Shown here: positions 34,453 to 44,210 of the stretch, piece after piece
Position numbering within the stretch: the first letter of the stretch is position 1
Layout: each line of letters starts with the position of its first letter
Source of the DNA: Jejuia sp049889775
GTDB taxonomy: Bacteria > Bacteroidota > Bacteroidia > Flavobacteriales > Flavobacteriaceae
Length of the DNA stretch: 64,000 bases
Assembly (NCBI GenBank): GCA_049889775.1
Contig: JBMHCT010000011.1
Location: 186,001-250,000 of the forward strand
Reading direction: 5' to 3'
The notes under the pieces: generated by a model
Database searches by the model: none
Seen by the model: only the letters and a program-made list of their open reading frames with translations
Told to the model about the DNA's origin: nothing
Translations under genes and position numbers: made by a program

Positions 34453-36081
34453 CTAAAAAGAATTGATAAACTCCTCCAAATTGTCATTGCGGTTTAAACC
34501 TAGTTTTTTTCTTAGTCTGTGTCGTGAAGTATGTACACTTTCAACCGATATACCTAATAACTTTGCCATATCCTTACTTGGAAAGTTAAGTTTAACTAAC
34601 GCACAAATTTTTAAATCTGTTTGTTTTAAATGAGGAAATTTTGTTTTTAACTGTTCGTAAAAACTTTGATTTATAGTTGTGAATCTAGCTTCAAATTCAG
34701 ACCAATTACTTTGTGGGGTACCTTGAATAGATTTGAGTATGCGTTTAATAATATTAACATCAAGATTATCTTTTTGTTTTTCTAATCTCGATTTAATGCT
34801 TGCTATGAACTCATCTTTTTCAATAAGTCTTAATGCAGATTCAGTTAATTCTTTATTTTTTAATTCAAGAACAGCTCTATGTCTTTTTAAGCGCTCTTTT
34901 TGCCGCTCTTTTATTATGAGTTTTTCGTTTTTATGCCTGTTTCGTATGTTTCTTATGGTGAGGAAACTAAATACGATTATAAAAATTATGGAGACAACCA
35001 AAATTATGGTTTGTAGCATCCATATTCTATCTTCCTGTTCTAACTCTTTTATCCGTTGTTGTCTTGCTAGATCTTCTTGTCGCTTTTTTTCAATTCTATA
35101 TTTGTCTTTTATTTCAAAAAGATGCTGATTATTTTGAATACTGTAAAGTTTGTCGCTGAGTTCTTTTGCCTTATTTTGAAATTCGATGGCTTTTTGAAAT
35201 TTCTCATTTTTCAAATAAAGATCATGAAGTTCTTCGTAAACAAATAGCCTAAAATCTAAATGGCTTTTGTACTTTTTAGATATTTCCAAAGACTTAAGGA
35301 AATAGTCTTCACTTTCTTGGAGATAACCGTATCCTTTATAGGAATCTGCGAGTAGTGCATATGCAATTACTAGATATGACGGATCGTTCTTTTCAAAATA
35401 ATTAATCGCCTTTTTTAAATGAGTAATGCCTTTTTCAAATTGTCCATTTTTAACCGCTAAATAACCTAATTCAGCATTAGCATGAAAATTTTCGGTACGA
35501 TCCGCTTCACCTATTTTATTATTTATAAGATATAGACTATCCAAATAAATTCTTGCTTTCTTGTAGTCCTTATTTAAGCGATAAAATGAAGCAATGGCAT
35601 AGTAGTTTTCAAATAGATAACCAATATTTAATTCTTTATTTTCTACTAATTTTTTTCTAAGATTTAAGGATTTGAAGAGATATTTTTGAGCCTCTTGTTT
35701 TCTCTTGTAAAAACTATATAACCAGCCTAATCCAACATAAATTTGTGCAGTAGAAATCGAATCCTCAGATTCATTGGCAAGCAAGAGTGCTTTCCAATAG
35801 CCATCATAAGCTTTACCATAATTTAGTGTGTGTGAATAAAGAAATGACGCACCTGTCAGGAATTGAATAGCCTTTAAAGTGTCTTTTTCTTTAAGGCTTT
35901 TTTCGTGTCCTTTTTCAAGATAGTAAATGGCACTATCTTGATTTTTAAATCTTAATCTGTTCGCTTTTACAAGCAAACTATCTTTATTTAGATTAATCTG
36001 AGAAAAGCCATTGCCACAAAAAGAGCAAAAAAGCGTAACTAGAATTAAAAGAGGTCTTTTATTCAATTTTATTAATGTCAA
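34453..36081 (-). CDS. TPR-containing membrane regulator with C-terminal LuxR-type HTH
   Basis: The 542-residue protein has a signal peptide (LLILVTLFCSFCGNGFSQ), periplasmic tetratricopeptide-like helices (about 30-330), a coiled-coil, one transmembrane segment (about 353-376, MLQTIILVVSIIFIIVFSFL), a second coiled-coil and a C-terminal HTH (LCALVKLNFP-type stretch, then SKDMAKLLGISVESVHTSRH and RLRKKLGL). Such one-protein sensors are frequent beside flavobacterial PULs. It lies upstream of susC on the same strand and divergent from the GH86 gene, so it probably senses galactan fragments in the periplasm and controls both. Direct ligand is unknown. Confidence 0.82.
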   Translation of the reverse strand: MTLIKLNKRPLLILVTLFCSFCGNGFSQINLNKDSLLVKANRLRFKNQDSAIYYLEKGHEKSLKEKDTLKAIQFLTGASFLYSHTLNYGKAYDGYWKALLLANESEDSISTAQIYVGLGWLYSFYKRKQEAQKYLFKSLNLRKKLVENKELNIGYLFENYYAIASFYRLNKDYKKARIYLDSLYLINNKIGEADRTENFHANAELGYLAVKNGQFEKGITHLKKAINYFEKNDPSYLVIAYALLADSYKGYGYLQESEDYFLKSLEISKKYKSHLDFRLFVYEELHDLYLKNEKFQKAIEFQNKAKELSDKLYSIQNNQHLFEIKDKYRIEKKRQEDLARQQRIKELEQEDRIWMLQTIILVVSIIFIIVFSFLTIRNIRNRHKNEKLIIKERQKERLKRHRAVLELKNKELTESALRLIEKDEFIASIKSRLEKQKDNLDVNIIKRILKSIQGTPQSNWSEFEARFTTINQSFYEQLKTKFPHLKQTDLKICALVKLNFPSKDMAKLLGISVESVHTSRHRLRKKLGLNRNDNLEEFINSF

Positions 36082-36352
36082 GTTAATTAGTATAGTAGCA
36101 AATGCAAGTTAGATAAAAAAATGGAATAAGACAACTAAACAAAAATATCTAGTTAACTTATTAAAAATCTATAAATCAATTAAATATATTTTAGTTGTAT
36201 CTCTATAACTTTACTAATTTTATTTTTAGACATAAATTTATGCCTTAAAAATTTCGATGTCTTTGTCTTTTTGTTTAGTTGTTTTTGAGTAAAATACACA
36301 TGTTTTTTTGGCATTACGGTAGTAGATTTACTGTTCAACTTAAAATTAAGGC
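36082..36352. promoter_or_regulatory. Divergent promoter region between the TPR-LuxR regulator and GH86 gene
   Basis: 271 bp of very AT-rich DNA between two start codons. It must contain promoters for both directions and probably a binding site for the regulator. I could not pick out a convincing palindrome or -33/-7 pair. Confidence 0.5.
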
Positions 36353-39028
36353 ATGAAAAGAAATTTTGTTATTCTGGTATTATTATTTGGGACTTTAGCG
36401 ACAAAGGCTCAAGTTAATATAGACGTGAATTTAAATGTGAAACACAAAACGGGAGATGTAGAAACTTTTGATCGTCAGAAGTTCGTCAATTTCCATAGTA
36501 CAGTGAACCAAAACAACTGGAATACTGGGAATGCTATGAATAATGTCATCGAAGATTTCTTAAGAAATAAAGATGTTCATATCGGCAGAAATACAGGCGC
36601 CATTTCTTGGCATCTAAGAAATAATATTACCGAAGATCCTGCACGACCTGGATTTGCTAATCCTGCTAGTATAGCGACCTTTGGTCAGCAGAATAGAAAT
36701 AGTTATGCGTCCTGGACATGGGCTCACCAGTACGAAGATCAAGATGATCAAATACTTTGTGCTCAGATTCACCCATTTTATCCAGACGGTAAAACTACTA
36801 ATAAAGGCTGGGCGTTTTCTCAAACAAATACTTCTGAAGCACCTATAGGAACTGCTTCAGGTGAGTTTTTGGCATTATATATTAAGGAGTTTTATGGTAC
36901 AGGTGGTATAAATGGAAAGCCTAAACCTAATTTTATAGAAATAACAAATGAGCCTTTATGGGATTTAGTAACTACTGCAGATCAACCTCACGACTTAACA
37001 GAAGTTTTTACATTTCATAAAACAGTTGCCCAAGAGATTCATAAAATTCATGATGATGTTCAGGTAGGTGGTTATTGCGCCGCTTTTCCTGATTTTGATA
37101 AGAATAATTTTCAAAGATGGCATGAAAGGGATAAACATTTCATGGATGTAGCAGGAGAGGAAATGGATTTTTGGACAATACATCTTTATGATTTTCCAGT
37201 TTTTGGACGAAAGGCTAAATACCGAAAAGGCTGTAATATGGAGGCTACAATGGATATGTTAGAACAGTATAGCATGCTTAAGTTTAATACGGTAAAGCCT
37301 TTGATGATCTCAGAATACAATGCTCAAACCCATGATTATCTTGGTCAAGGTCATGTGCCCTATGCTTACTGGCTTAAGTTGAAGTCTTCTGTCTCAATGA
37401 TGATGCAATTTATGGAGCGAGCAGATAAAATTAATTATGCTATGCCATTTTTTATGCTCAAGGCAGAATGGCAATATAATGCTAGTGTTGGTCCAACTTC
37501 GGTGCATGGTTCTCGCATGATGCGTAGAGCAAATGAACCTGAAAGTTATACGGGAGACTTTATTTATACTGAAGCCATATTACTTTATGATCTTTTGAAG
37601 GATATTAACGGTACGCGCACGGATGCTGTAAGCGATAATATGGATATTATGGTAGATAGCTATGTTGATGGTAATAAGACATATGTGCTAATAAATAACC
37701 TTGATTTTGTAGCCCATCAGTTGGACTTGGAGCTTTTAGGTGTAACCGAACAACCTACTGATATAGAAGTTCGTCATTTGAGACTTAACGGAACAAGTGA
37801 TGCGTCGTTACCAGTCTTAGATGTTAACAGTTTTTCTACGTTTGATAACGATTTAACAATAGCACCTGAGGGAACTTATCTTCGCAGTTTTACTTTTCCA
37901 TCCGCCATAGAATTAATAGAATTAAATGAGCAATCTGAGGAAACAAAGTATTATGCCGATTCTTATCTTAAAGAAATATCGACTAATACGGCTTCGGTTT
38001 TCAAAATTGATGGTGTAAATCTTGCAGATGAAGGGGAGGCAATACTGAGGGTAGGTGTTGGTAGAAATCACGGTTTGTCATTATCTCCAACTCTTATGTT
38101 TAATGGAACCGCTATTGAAATTCCAGAAAATTTCCGTGGTGATGACCAAGCAGATCGTGATAATTTCTTTGGAGTATTGGAGATACCTGTACCATATGAT
38201 ATTTTACAGCAAAATAATATTATTGAGATTTCATTTTCTGATACTGGTGGCTATGTGAGTACTGTAACCATGCAGGTATTTAATTTTAGTTCTGATATTC
38301 GTGCAATTGCCCCTTCAAGATTTACATTAAGTAATTATAGAATTAAAGGTGTTGATGCTTCATGTTTAAGTGAAAACAACGGTATGATTGATATAGTAAC
38401 AGAAGTTTCTTCTAACTATCAAGCTTCTATAACAGGTAGTGGCTTCAATGAAAGTTTTAGTTTTAGCAATAATCTAACTGTTGAAAATCTAGTTCCAGGA
38501 ACATATACGGTTATTATTTCAATACCAGATTTTCCAGATTACAGTGTTGAGTTTACGGTAGATATTGGGGAGCCAGAGGCTTTAAGCGTATTTTCTAAAA
38601 TAAGCGATTCCAAAAGTACAGTGTCTTTGGATTTGAGTGGAAGCGACAACTATATAATTACAATTAATGATAACGAGATCTTTACGGCGTCAAATGAAAT
38701 TACGCTTCAATTGAATGAAGGTGTTAATAATTTGAAGGTTAAGACGGATAAGGATTGCCAGGGTGTATATGAAGAAACGCTTTTTATAAATAAATCCTTC
38801 TTCTTATATCCAAATCCAGTAGAAAGTGAACTTTCTATTAGTGTCTCTGATAATTTGCTTAATACAACAGCATCTGTTTACAATGTGTTGGGAACTTTAA
38901 TAAAATTGAAACAAATAACCTCAAGAAACGACTTTTTTGATGTGAGCAGTTTTGAAAAAGGTGTTTACATTGTTGTATTTGAAAAAGATGAAACACAATT
39001 AGGGTTTGAAAAATTTGTTGTAAAGTAA
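36353..39028 (+). CDS. GH86 beta-agarase / beta-porphyranase, T9SS-secreted
   Basis: The 891-residue protein has a signal peptide (MKRNFVILVLLFGTLATKAQ) and a catalytic TIM barrel. The acid/base is probably Glu 200 in FIEITNEPLWDL and the nucleophile Glu 321 in LMISEYNAQTHDYLG. These motifs and the following beta domains (YVLINNLDFVAHQLDLELLG) match GH86 agarases/porphyranases as I know them. The C-terminal 75 residues (SFFLYPNPVESELSISVS...GVYIVVFEKDE) form a type IX sorting domain, so it is released or surface-attached. It would cut the galactan backbone at D-galactose linkages. Agar versus porphyran preference cannot be decided by eye; the L-galactose-type operon favours porphyran. Confidence 0.82.
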   Translation: MKRNFVILVLLFGTLATKAQVNIDVNLNVKHKTGDVETFDRQKFVNFHSTVNQNNWNTGNAMNNVIEDFLRNKDVHIGRNTGAISWHLRNNITEDPARPGFANPASIATFGQQNRNSYASWTWAHQYEDQDDQILCAQIHPFYPDGKTTNKGWAFSQTNTSEAPIGTASGEFLALYIKEFYGTGGINGKPKPNFIEITNEPLWDLVTTADQPHDLTEVFTFHKTVAQEIHKIHDDVQVGGYCAAFPDFDKNNFQRWHERDKHFMDVAGEEMDFWTIHLYDFPVFGRKAKYRKGCNMEATMDMLEQYSMLKFNTVKPLMISEYNAQTHDYLGQGHVPYAYWLKLKSSVSMMMQFMERADKINYAMPFFMLKAEWQYNASVGPTSVHGSRMMRRANEPESYTGDFIYTEAILLYDLLKDINGTRTDAVSDNMDIMVDSYVDGNKTYVLINNLDFVAHQLDLELLGVTEQPTDIEVRHLRLNGTSDASLPVLDVNSFSTFDNDLTIAPEGTYLRSFTFPSAIELIELNEQSEETKYYADSYLKEISTNTASVFKIDGVNLADEGEAILRVGVGRNHGLSLSPTLMFNGTAIEIPENFRGDDQADRDNFFGVLEIPVPYDILQQNNIIEISFSDTGGYVSTVTMQVFNFSSDIRAIAPSRFTLSNYRIKGVDASCLSENNGMIDIVTEVSSNYQASITGSGFNESFSFSNNLTVENLVPGTYTVIISIPDFPDYSVEFTVDIGEPEALSVFSKISDSKSTVSLDLSGSDNYIITINDNEIFTASNEITLQLNEGVNNLKVKTDKDCQGVYEETLFINKSFFLYPNPVESELSISVSDNLLNTTASVYNVLGTLIKLKQITSRNDFFDVSSFEKGVYIVVFEKDETQLGFEKFVVK

Positions 39029-39041
39029 AAAGAAAGTTAAA

Positions 39042-39737
39042 ATGAAAAACATAAAATATATATACATAGTAATCGTTATAACCAGCATTATGTTGTCCTG
39101 CGGCGGGAGTGATGGTGCGCCTGCTGAGGTGCAAGACCCTACAAAGGCCATTCTGCTATTTCCAAATAATAATGAAGAATGTACCGCTGGCGTTGTAACA
39201 TCAAACGTATTAGCGAACTTAACATTTGATTGGATGGCGGCGGATAATGCGACGTCTTATACTTTAGTTGTGAAGAACTTAGTTTCAAATACTGAAAATG
39301 AATACTCATCAAACACTAATGAGCGAGTGGTGAGTTTAGAAAGAGGAACTCCATATTCTTGGTATGTGATATCAAAAGCAAGTGGAACATCAGTTACAGC
39401 AACTTCCGACACTTGGAAATTTTATTTATCAGGTCCAGGTGTTGAAAATTATGCCCCTTTTCCAGCTGATTTAAAAAGTCCCTCGCATGGTTCAAGTATT
39501 TCAGAAACATCGATAACGATGACTTGGGAGGGTGAAGATGTTGACGGAGATCTTAAAGAATTTGACATCTATTTGGATACCAATTCAGCCCCCTCCACAA
39601 AGATGATAACGACAACCGATAACAAATTGGAGAACCAAGCAGTCAATGCTGGTACAACGTATTATTGGAAAGTGGTTTCTCATGACAATTATGGTAATAC
39701 ATCCACTTCGCAAGTGTTTAGCTTTACTACAATTTAG
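39042..39737 (+). CDS. Small lipoprotein with fibronectin-III-like domains
   Basis: The 231-residue lipoprotein (IVITSIMLSCGGSDG) has two repeated Ig/FN3-like domains: FDWMAADNATSYTLVV...YSWYVISKAS and MTWEGEDVDGDLKEFDIYL...YYWKVVSHDNYGNTS. It begins 13 bp after the GH86 stop, so they are co-transcribed. The GGSDG after the lipid cysteine may act as a surface-export signal. It could be a surface glycan-binding or enzyme-tethering protein. No enzymatic motif is seen. Confidence 0.7.
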   Translation: MKNIKYIYIVIVITSIMLSCGGSDGAPAEVQDPTKAILLFPNNNEECTAGVVTSNVLANLTFDWMAADNATSYTLVVKNLVSNTENEYSSNTNERVVSLERGTPYSWYVISKASGTSVTATSDTWKFYLSGPGVENYAPFPADLKSPSHGSSISETSITMTWEGEDVDGDLKEFDIYLDTNSAPSTKMITTTDNKLENQAVNAGTTYYWKVVSHDNYGNTSTSQVFSFTTI

Positions 39738-39814
39738 GTATTGTTGCTGGTAATACGTTATTGTCTATATTTAAATTATGTAATTGTACCAAATCATTTA
39801 AAAAGAGAAATAAT

Positions 39815-39848
39815 AAAAAAGGGAAGTTCTGTAGAACCTCCCTTTTTT
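39815..39848. terminator. Bidirectional terminator between converging genes
   Basis: GGGAAGTTC (39821-39829) pairs with GAACCTCCC (39834-39842), with six A before and six T after. It serves the GH86-lipoprotein unit on the plus strand and the sulfatase gene on the minus strand. Confidence 0.87.
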
Positions 39849-39864
39849 CAGTTGAAAGTTTAGT

Positions 39865-41547
39865 TTAATCACCCCAGTGTTCATCAATTACTTTTTGAAT
39901 ATGCGGGAAGTTTTTATCGGTTTCGTTTAAATCTTCTCTAAGTTTTATTAATTGCGTTTTCAAATCGGTAATCACATTTTTATAAGCTGGATCTGAATAG
40001 GCGTTATTCATTTCTTTTGGATCTTTCTTTAAATCGTAAAACTCCCAGGCCACAGGTGTATGATTTGTAAAGTCATTACCCCAGCTTTTTTTATTGTATT
40101 CTGCGTTTGGATCATCAGTGTCAACCCAATATTTTCCATAGAAGAAGATCAACTTATAGTCTTTTGTTCTAATACCAAAATGCGCTGGATTTTGATGTCT
40201 GTGTGCCATATGCATCCAATAGCGATAGTATGTAGATTTTTGCCAGTTCTCAGGTTCTTCTCCTGTTTCCAGAATCTGTTTAAAGCTTTTTCCTTGCATG
40301 TAATCTGGAGTAGTGCCGCCTGCTAACTCAATCATCGTTGGAGCGAAATCAGTATTATTAATAATAGCGTCTGTTCTTATGCCAGATTTTATACCTTCAG
40401 GATATCTTACAAAAAATGGCATGCGCATAGATTCATCATACATCCAACGTTTATCTATATAGTCGTGTTCTCCAAGCATAAAGCCTTGATCTCCGGTGTA
40501 AATAATAATAGTATTTTCTAACAGGTTCTCAGCTTCTAAGTAATCCATCAGACGTTTTACATTGTCATCAACACCTTTTACACATCGTAAGTAACGTTTT
40601 AGGTAATATTGATAAACGGTGCTAGTATGTGCTCTATCAGCCTCACTTAGTTCCCATTTTACATATTCTTCTGGTTTTATATCTTTTTGATTTCTGTACT
40701 GTCTATGAATGGAGCTATCTTTATAGATGTTCATAGCTTGATTTCTAATTAAATTTCTATGCGAAACTGAAGAACCAATAATTCGTGTTAACGAATCGTT
40801 TTTACCCCTTGTAGCAATAGAACCATTATTACCATTATCATACATGCTTTCTGGTTCTGGAATAAAAGTGTTCTCTAAATAGCTGTCATATCTTGGCGCG
40901 TTTTCAAAATCATCATGCGGTGCTTTAAAGTGATGCATTAAAAAGAACGGTTTGTTAGGGTCTCTTTTATTTTTTAACCAGTCTAAAGTAATGTCTGTAA
41001 TTTTATCTGAAGAGTGACCTTCCGTTTTTACAATATTTTTAGGCCAAGGTTTGTCGCCTCTCACTCTAAATGTAGGATTGAAATATTTTCCTTGAACTGG
41101 TAATACTTGATAAAAATCGAAAGCAGCTGGTTCTTTATGTAAATGCCATTTCCCTACAATGGCAGTTTGATAGCCAAGTGCTTTCATTTCCTTCGGTAAG
41201 TATTGATTTTCGGGTGCAAGATCCCCTTCTAAATCTAAAACACCATTGGCTTGAGCTCGCTGACCAGTAATTATTGCGGCTCTACTGGGCACACATATAG
41301 AATTGTTTACAAAACAATTTTCAAAAATCACCCCTTCATTGGCAATTTTATCTAGAGTGGGTGTGGGGTTTAAAGATGCTAATCTGCTGCCGTAAATACC
41401 AAATCCTTGCGTGGTATGGTCATCGGCCATAATATAAATTATGTTGGGTTTACTGGCTGGTTTTTCTTCAGTTTCTTTTTTGCATGAAAATGAAAAGATT
41501 ACAGCAAAAAGACATATGCCTTTAAAGATTTTAAGTTTTAGTTGCAT
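39865..41547 (-). CDS. S1-family sulfatase, lipoprotein
   Basis: The 560-residue lipoprotein (LFAVIFSFSCKKETEE) has the formylglycine motif ICVPSRAAIITG (Cys about 85), metal-binding NIIYIMADDHTTQG and GKWHLHKEP. The size and the HHFKAPHDDFE segment fit the larger exo-acting S1 sulfatases. It is the last gene of the minus-strand block that starts at 48965 (118-bp gap to the cytochrome/LRR gene). It should release sulfate from the galactan, but position specificity is unknown. Confidence 0.88.
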   Translation of the reverse strand: MQLKLKIFKGICLFAVIFSFSCKKETEEKPASKPNIIYIMADDHTTQGFGIYGSRLASLNPTPTLDKIANEGVIFENCFVNNSICVPSRAAIITGQRAQANGVLDLEGDLAPENQYLPKEMKALGYQTAIVGKWHLHKEPAAFDFYQVLPVQGKYFNPTFRVRGDKPWPKNIVKTEGHSSDKITDITLDWLKNKRDPNKPFFLMHHFKAPHDDFENAPRYDSYLENTFIPEPESMYDNGNNGSIATRGKNDSLTRIIGSSVSHRNLIRNQAMNIYKDSSIHRQYRNQKDIKPEEYVKWELSEADRAHTSTVYQYYLKRYLRCVKGVDDNVKRLMDYLEAENLLENTIIIYTGDQGFMLGEHDYIDKRWMYDESMRMPFFVRYPEGIKSGIRTDAIINNTDFAPTMIELAGGTTPDYMQGKSFKQILETGEEPENWQKSTYYRYWMHMAHRHQNPAHFGIRTKDYKLIFFYGKYWVDTDDPNAEYNKKSWGNDFTNHTPVAWEFYDLKKDPKEMNNAYSDPAYKNVITDLKTQLIKLREDLNETDKNFPHIQKVIDEHWGD

Positions 41548-41665
41548 GAGAATATAGTTATCAAAATAGTTGATTGTTTCAAAATTTAAAAGTAAATAAT
41601 TCTCATTCCATAAAAAATAAAGTGCGGCTTTTTATGGGTAACAAATGAGCTAAATAGATAATTAA

Positions 41666-43051
41666 CTACGGTTCAACTATAATACTTGGAAGCTTATCTG
41701 TTGGGTATGAAGTTATGTCATCATCAGTAATTTTGGTTTTCCAAGCATAAACGGTCTTTAAGTTGTTTAAGGAAGAAAGGACGTCTAAGCTTTGTTTGGA
41801 AATATTGGTGCCGTAAACATTTATACTCGACAAATTGTTAAGATTTTTAAGTTTTGCTATGCCGTTGTCACTTATCGGATTTCTATTGATAACTAGTTTC
41901 TGCAAGTTTTTGAATGACCCGATAGTTTCCAAATTTGAATCGGATAATTCGTTGTCTTCTATATAGAGCCAGATAATATTGTCCTTAATCTTAGATAACT
42001 TATCAACTTTAGTTTGCAAGTTGGCATCTCCCATGTGCATGTTATACTTAGGTAATACAACTTCATAAATATGAGAATCGAATACCAACTCTCTCAAGGT
42101 GAATCCCTCTTTCATAATATCTTGAAGCACATCCTCGGATATTTTTGAAGCACTAGGTAAAGCTACTTCTCCTTTTTTTGTTCCGCCTTCAAGCCCTAAC
42201 ATATTTGAAGCAACATTCAATAAGGATTCAGGAGTTTCAAGATCCCCCATTTTTGTACTAAAGTTACCTTCTGCATTGTCAATCCAATATTGTAAAATAG
42301 CTATTTCTTCTTCGGTTAATGGTGTTTTACCATCTGGTGGCATAAAATCTTCATGTTCTGGATCTAGTAAAACTCTCTTTATCATTTCAGATTGTGACGA
42401 ATTACCAGCAACTATGGCTGAACCAGATTTCCCACCTTTAAAAATGGACAATGAATCTTGAAAAGACAACCCGCCTTTTTGTTTGCTTTCGTTATGACAG
42501 CTTGCACATTTGTTATCTAGAATGGGTTCTGCTAAATGCGCAAATATAACTGCGTCTTCAATTTTATCAACTTTAACTAATTCTTTTTTTTCTTTGTTAG
42601 AAAAAGGCAGATATTTAGTTAGATAGTCGCTACCATGAGTAAGATTACCTCCGTAATGTCCTGTTATGCTTATTAAAATAACAATAAGTGTAAGGGCTGA
42701 AATATTTGCCTTGATTCTTACTTTCTTCTTGATTTTAATCTTTTCAGTTCTGATTAAACACGCAATTAAAGTTATGCCTGTAGTGATAACTCCAAACCAG
42801 AAATGATTGTCTAGCATTCCCTCTTCATAATCACCACTTAGCGAAAGCATGTAACCCAACACACAGGCCACAAAGGCACTCAAAAACCCTAAAAGCAAAG
42901 CTAAAGGAATAGCCGCGGTGATTGCCTTGTACTTTTTCTGCCTTCCTAAAATTTCTAAGACAAAGGCAAACAACAAAAAACCTATAGGCAAATGAACAAT
43001 AAGTGGGTGGAATCTCCCTAAAAAGAGGACGAAATCTGGTGCTTCACTCAT
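41666..43051 (-). CDS. Membrane protein with planctomycete-type cytochrome c domain and leucine-rich repeats
   Basis: The 461-residue protein has four hydrophobic N-terminal helices (FHPLIVHLPIGFLLFAFVLEIL first) of the DUF2231-like type. A haem-binding domain follows with CASCH in LDNKCASCHNESKQKGG (about residue 190) and EHEDFMPPDGKTPLT. The C-terminal 120 residues are leucine-rich repeats (LQKLVINRNPISDNGIAKL). This arrangement is known from planctomycetes and some marine Bacteroidota. It is probably an inner-membrane electron carrier for the co-encoded DUF1549/DUF1553 protein. Function is inferred from context only. Confidence 0.72.
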   Translation of the reverse strand: MSEAPDFVLFLGRFHPLIVHLPIGFLLFAFVLEILGRQKKYKAITAAIPLALLLGFLSAFVACVLGYMLSLSGDYEEGMLDNHFWFGVITTGITLIACLIRTEKIKIKKKVRIKANISALTLIVILISITGHYGGNLTHGSDYLTKYLPFSNKEKKELVKVDKIEDAVIFAHLAEPILDNKCASCHNESKQKGGLSFQDSLSIFKGGKSGSAIVAGNSSQSEMIKRVLLDPEHEDFMPPDGKTPLTEEEIAILQYWIDNAEGNFSTKMGDLETPESLLNVASNMLGLEGGTKKGEVALPSASKISEDVLQDIMKEGFTLRELVFDSHIYEVVLPKYNMHMGDANLQTKVDKLSKIKDNIIWLYIEDNELSDSNLETIGSFKNLQKLVINRNPISDNGIAKLKNLNNLSSINVYGTNISKQSLDVLSSLNNLKTVYAWKTKITDDDITSYPTDKLPSIIVEP

Positions 43052-43069
43052 AAGATAGTGCTAAGTATT

Positions 43070-44200
43070 TTAAATACGGGTTAGTTTGTAAGGTGCGGAA
43101 TGATTAGCATTCCATTGGCATATGTAAACATTTTTGTCTTCGTCAATACACACATCATGCCCATGTAAAATTGGTTTTTCATCAATTTGATATGACTTTT
43201 GAAGCACTCCATCTTCATAAATTGGTTCTGTACCACCTGGATTTGAGACTACTTTATCTCCTTCCATAATGGTAACAAAACCTGTATGGTCTTTCCAATT
43301 TGTTTTTCCAACTTTTGGTTGCGACCAACATACGCCGGCGTACAAATTATTATCGTCAAACACTGCTCTACAAACCGACATGTTTGACATTTTTATTGTT
43401 TTTACATATTTGCCATCAAGGGTATAATATTTGAAACACTGCTGAGAACGAGAAGTTGCCACTACCATAGGGTTTCCTTTTTCTCTGTAATCGATGGCTA
43501 CACCATGAGCACTTACAAGTTTGTAATTTGGATCTGGATTATCACTGCCTCCCCAATGGCGAATGTATCTTCCGTTAGCGTCGTATTGAATAATGTAACT
43601 CATTCCGTAACCATCGGCCACATAAATATCTCCATTAGGACCAATAGCGGTTTCGGTAGGACAGAAATCTTCTCCAGGTTTATAGACGCCAATTGTTTGA
43701 GGATGACCAATGTCAAAAATTACTTTTCCATCAACAGTGGTTTTAGAAACACGACCGTTATGTTTCACCATTTTATTATTTTTTCCCAATGCCCACCCAG
43801 AATCAGTAATGTAGAGCATGTCTTCACCTCCTTCATCATGCAACGTTAATCCATGGCCTCCCTGGTATGCGGTTCCCCAATAATCTAGTAGTTTTCCAGA
43901 TTTATCAAATATTAAAATATTGTTTTGCGGGTGATCTCCAACCATAATAAGTCGCCCTTTGCTATCCATCACCATTTCATGGCAATTTAACAAAGGGACT
44001 CTAGTAGAACTCATTTGCGCCCAATTTTTAGTAAGCTTATACTTGTAATCACCATGCCCAAGTATAGTGTCGGTTTCATTTAGCAGGTGGTTGGCGCTTT
44101 TGTTTTTGGTGATAATTGAAGCTCCAAAAGTTGGTGTTGAAGCAGCGATTGCAGCACTGGCAAGTCCTGTTTTCTTAAGGAAGTTCCTTCTTGTAGACAT
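43070..44200 (-). CDS. Tat-exported NHL/six-bladed beta-propeller protein
   Basis: The 376-residue protein has a twin-arginine signal (MSTRRNFLKKTGLASAAIAA) and NHL-type propeller repeats (NGDIYVADGYGMSYIIQYDA, VCIDEDKNVYICQW, MVMDSKGRLIMVGDHP). It resembles peptidylglycine-lyase-like propellers found with DUF1501 proteins in PVC bacteria and Bacteroidota. It is 10 bp downstream of the DUF1501 gene and 18 bp upstream of the cytochrome/LRR gene. Enzymatic activity is not established. Confidence 0.72.
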   Translation of the reverse strand: MSTRRNFLKKTGLASAAIAASTPTFGASIITKNKSANHLLNETDTILGHGDYKYKLTKNWAQMSSTRVPLLNCHEMVMDSKGRLIMVGDHPQNNILIFDKSGKLLDYWGTAYQGGHGLTLHDEGGEDMLYITDSGWALGKNNKMVKHNGRVSKTTVDGKVIFDIGHPQTIGVYKPGEDFCPTETAIGPNGDIYVADGYGMSYIIQYDANGRYIRHWGGSDNPDPNYKLVSAHGVAIDYREKGNPMVVATSRSQQCFKYYTLDGKYVKTIKMSNMSVCRAVFDDNNLYAGVCWSQPKVGKTNWKDHTGFVTIMEGDKVVSNPGGTEPIYEDGVLQKSYQIDEKPILHGHDVCIDEDKNVYICQWNANHSAPYKLTRI

Positions 44201-44210
44201 AGTTTAGTTG

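Noticed and set aside
34733..35128. A 131-codon plus-strand ORF
   Set aside because: It is a shadow of the TPR-LuxR regulator gene on the other strand.
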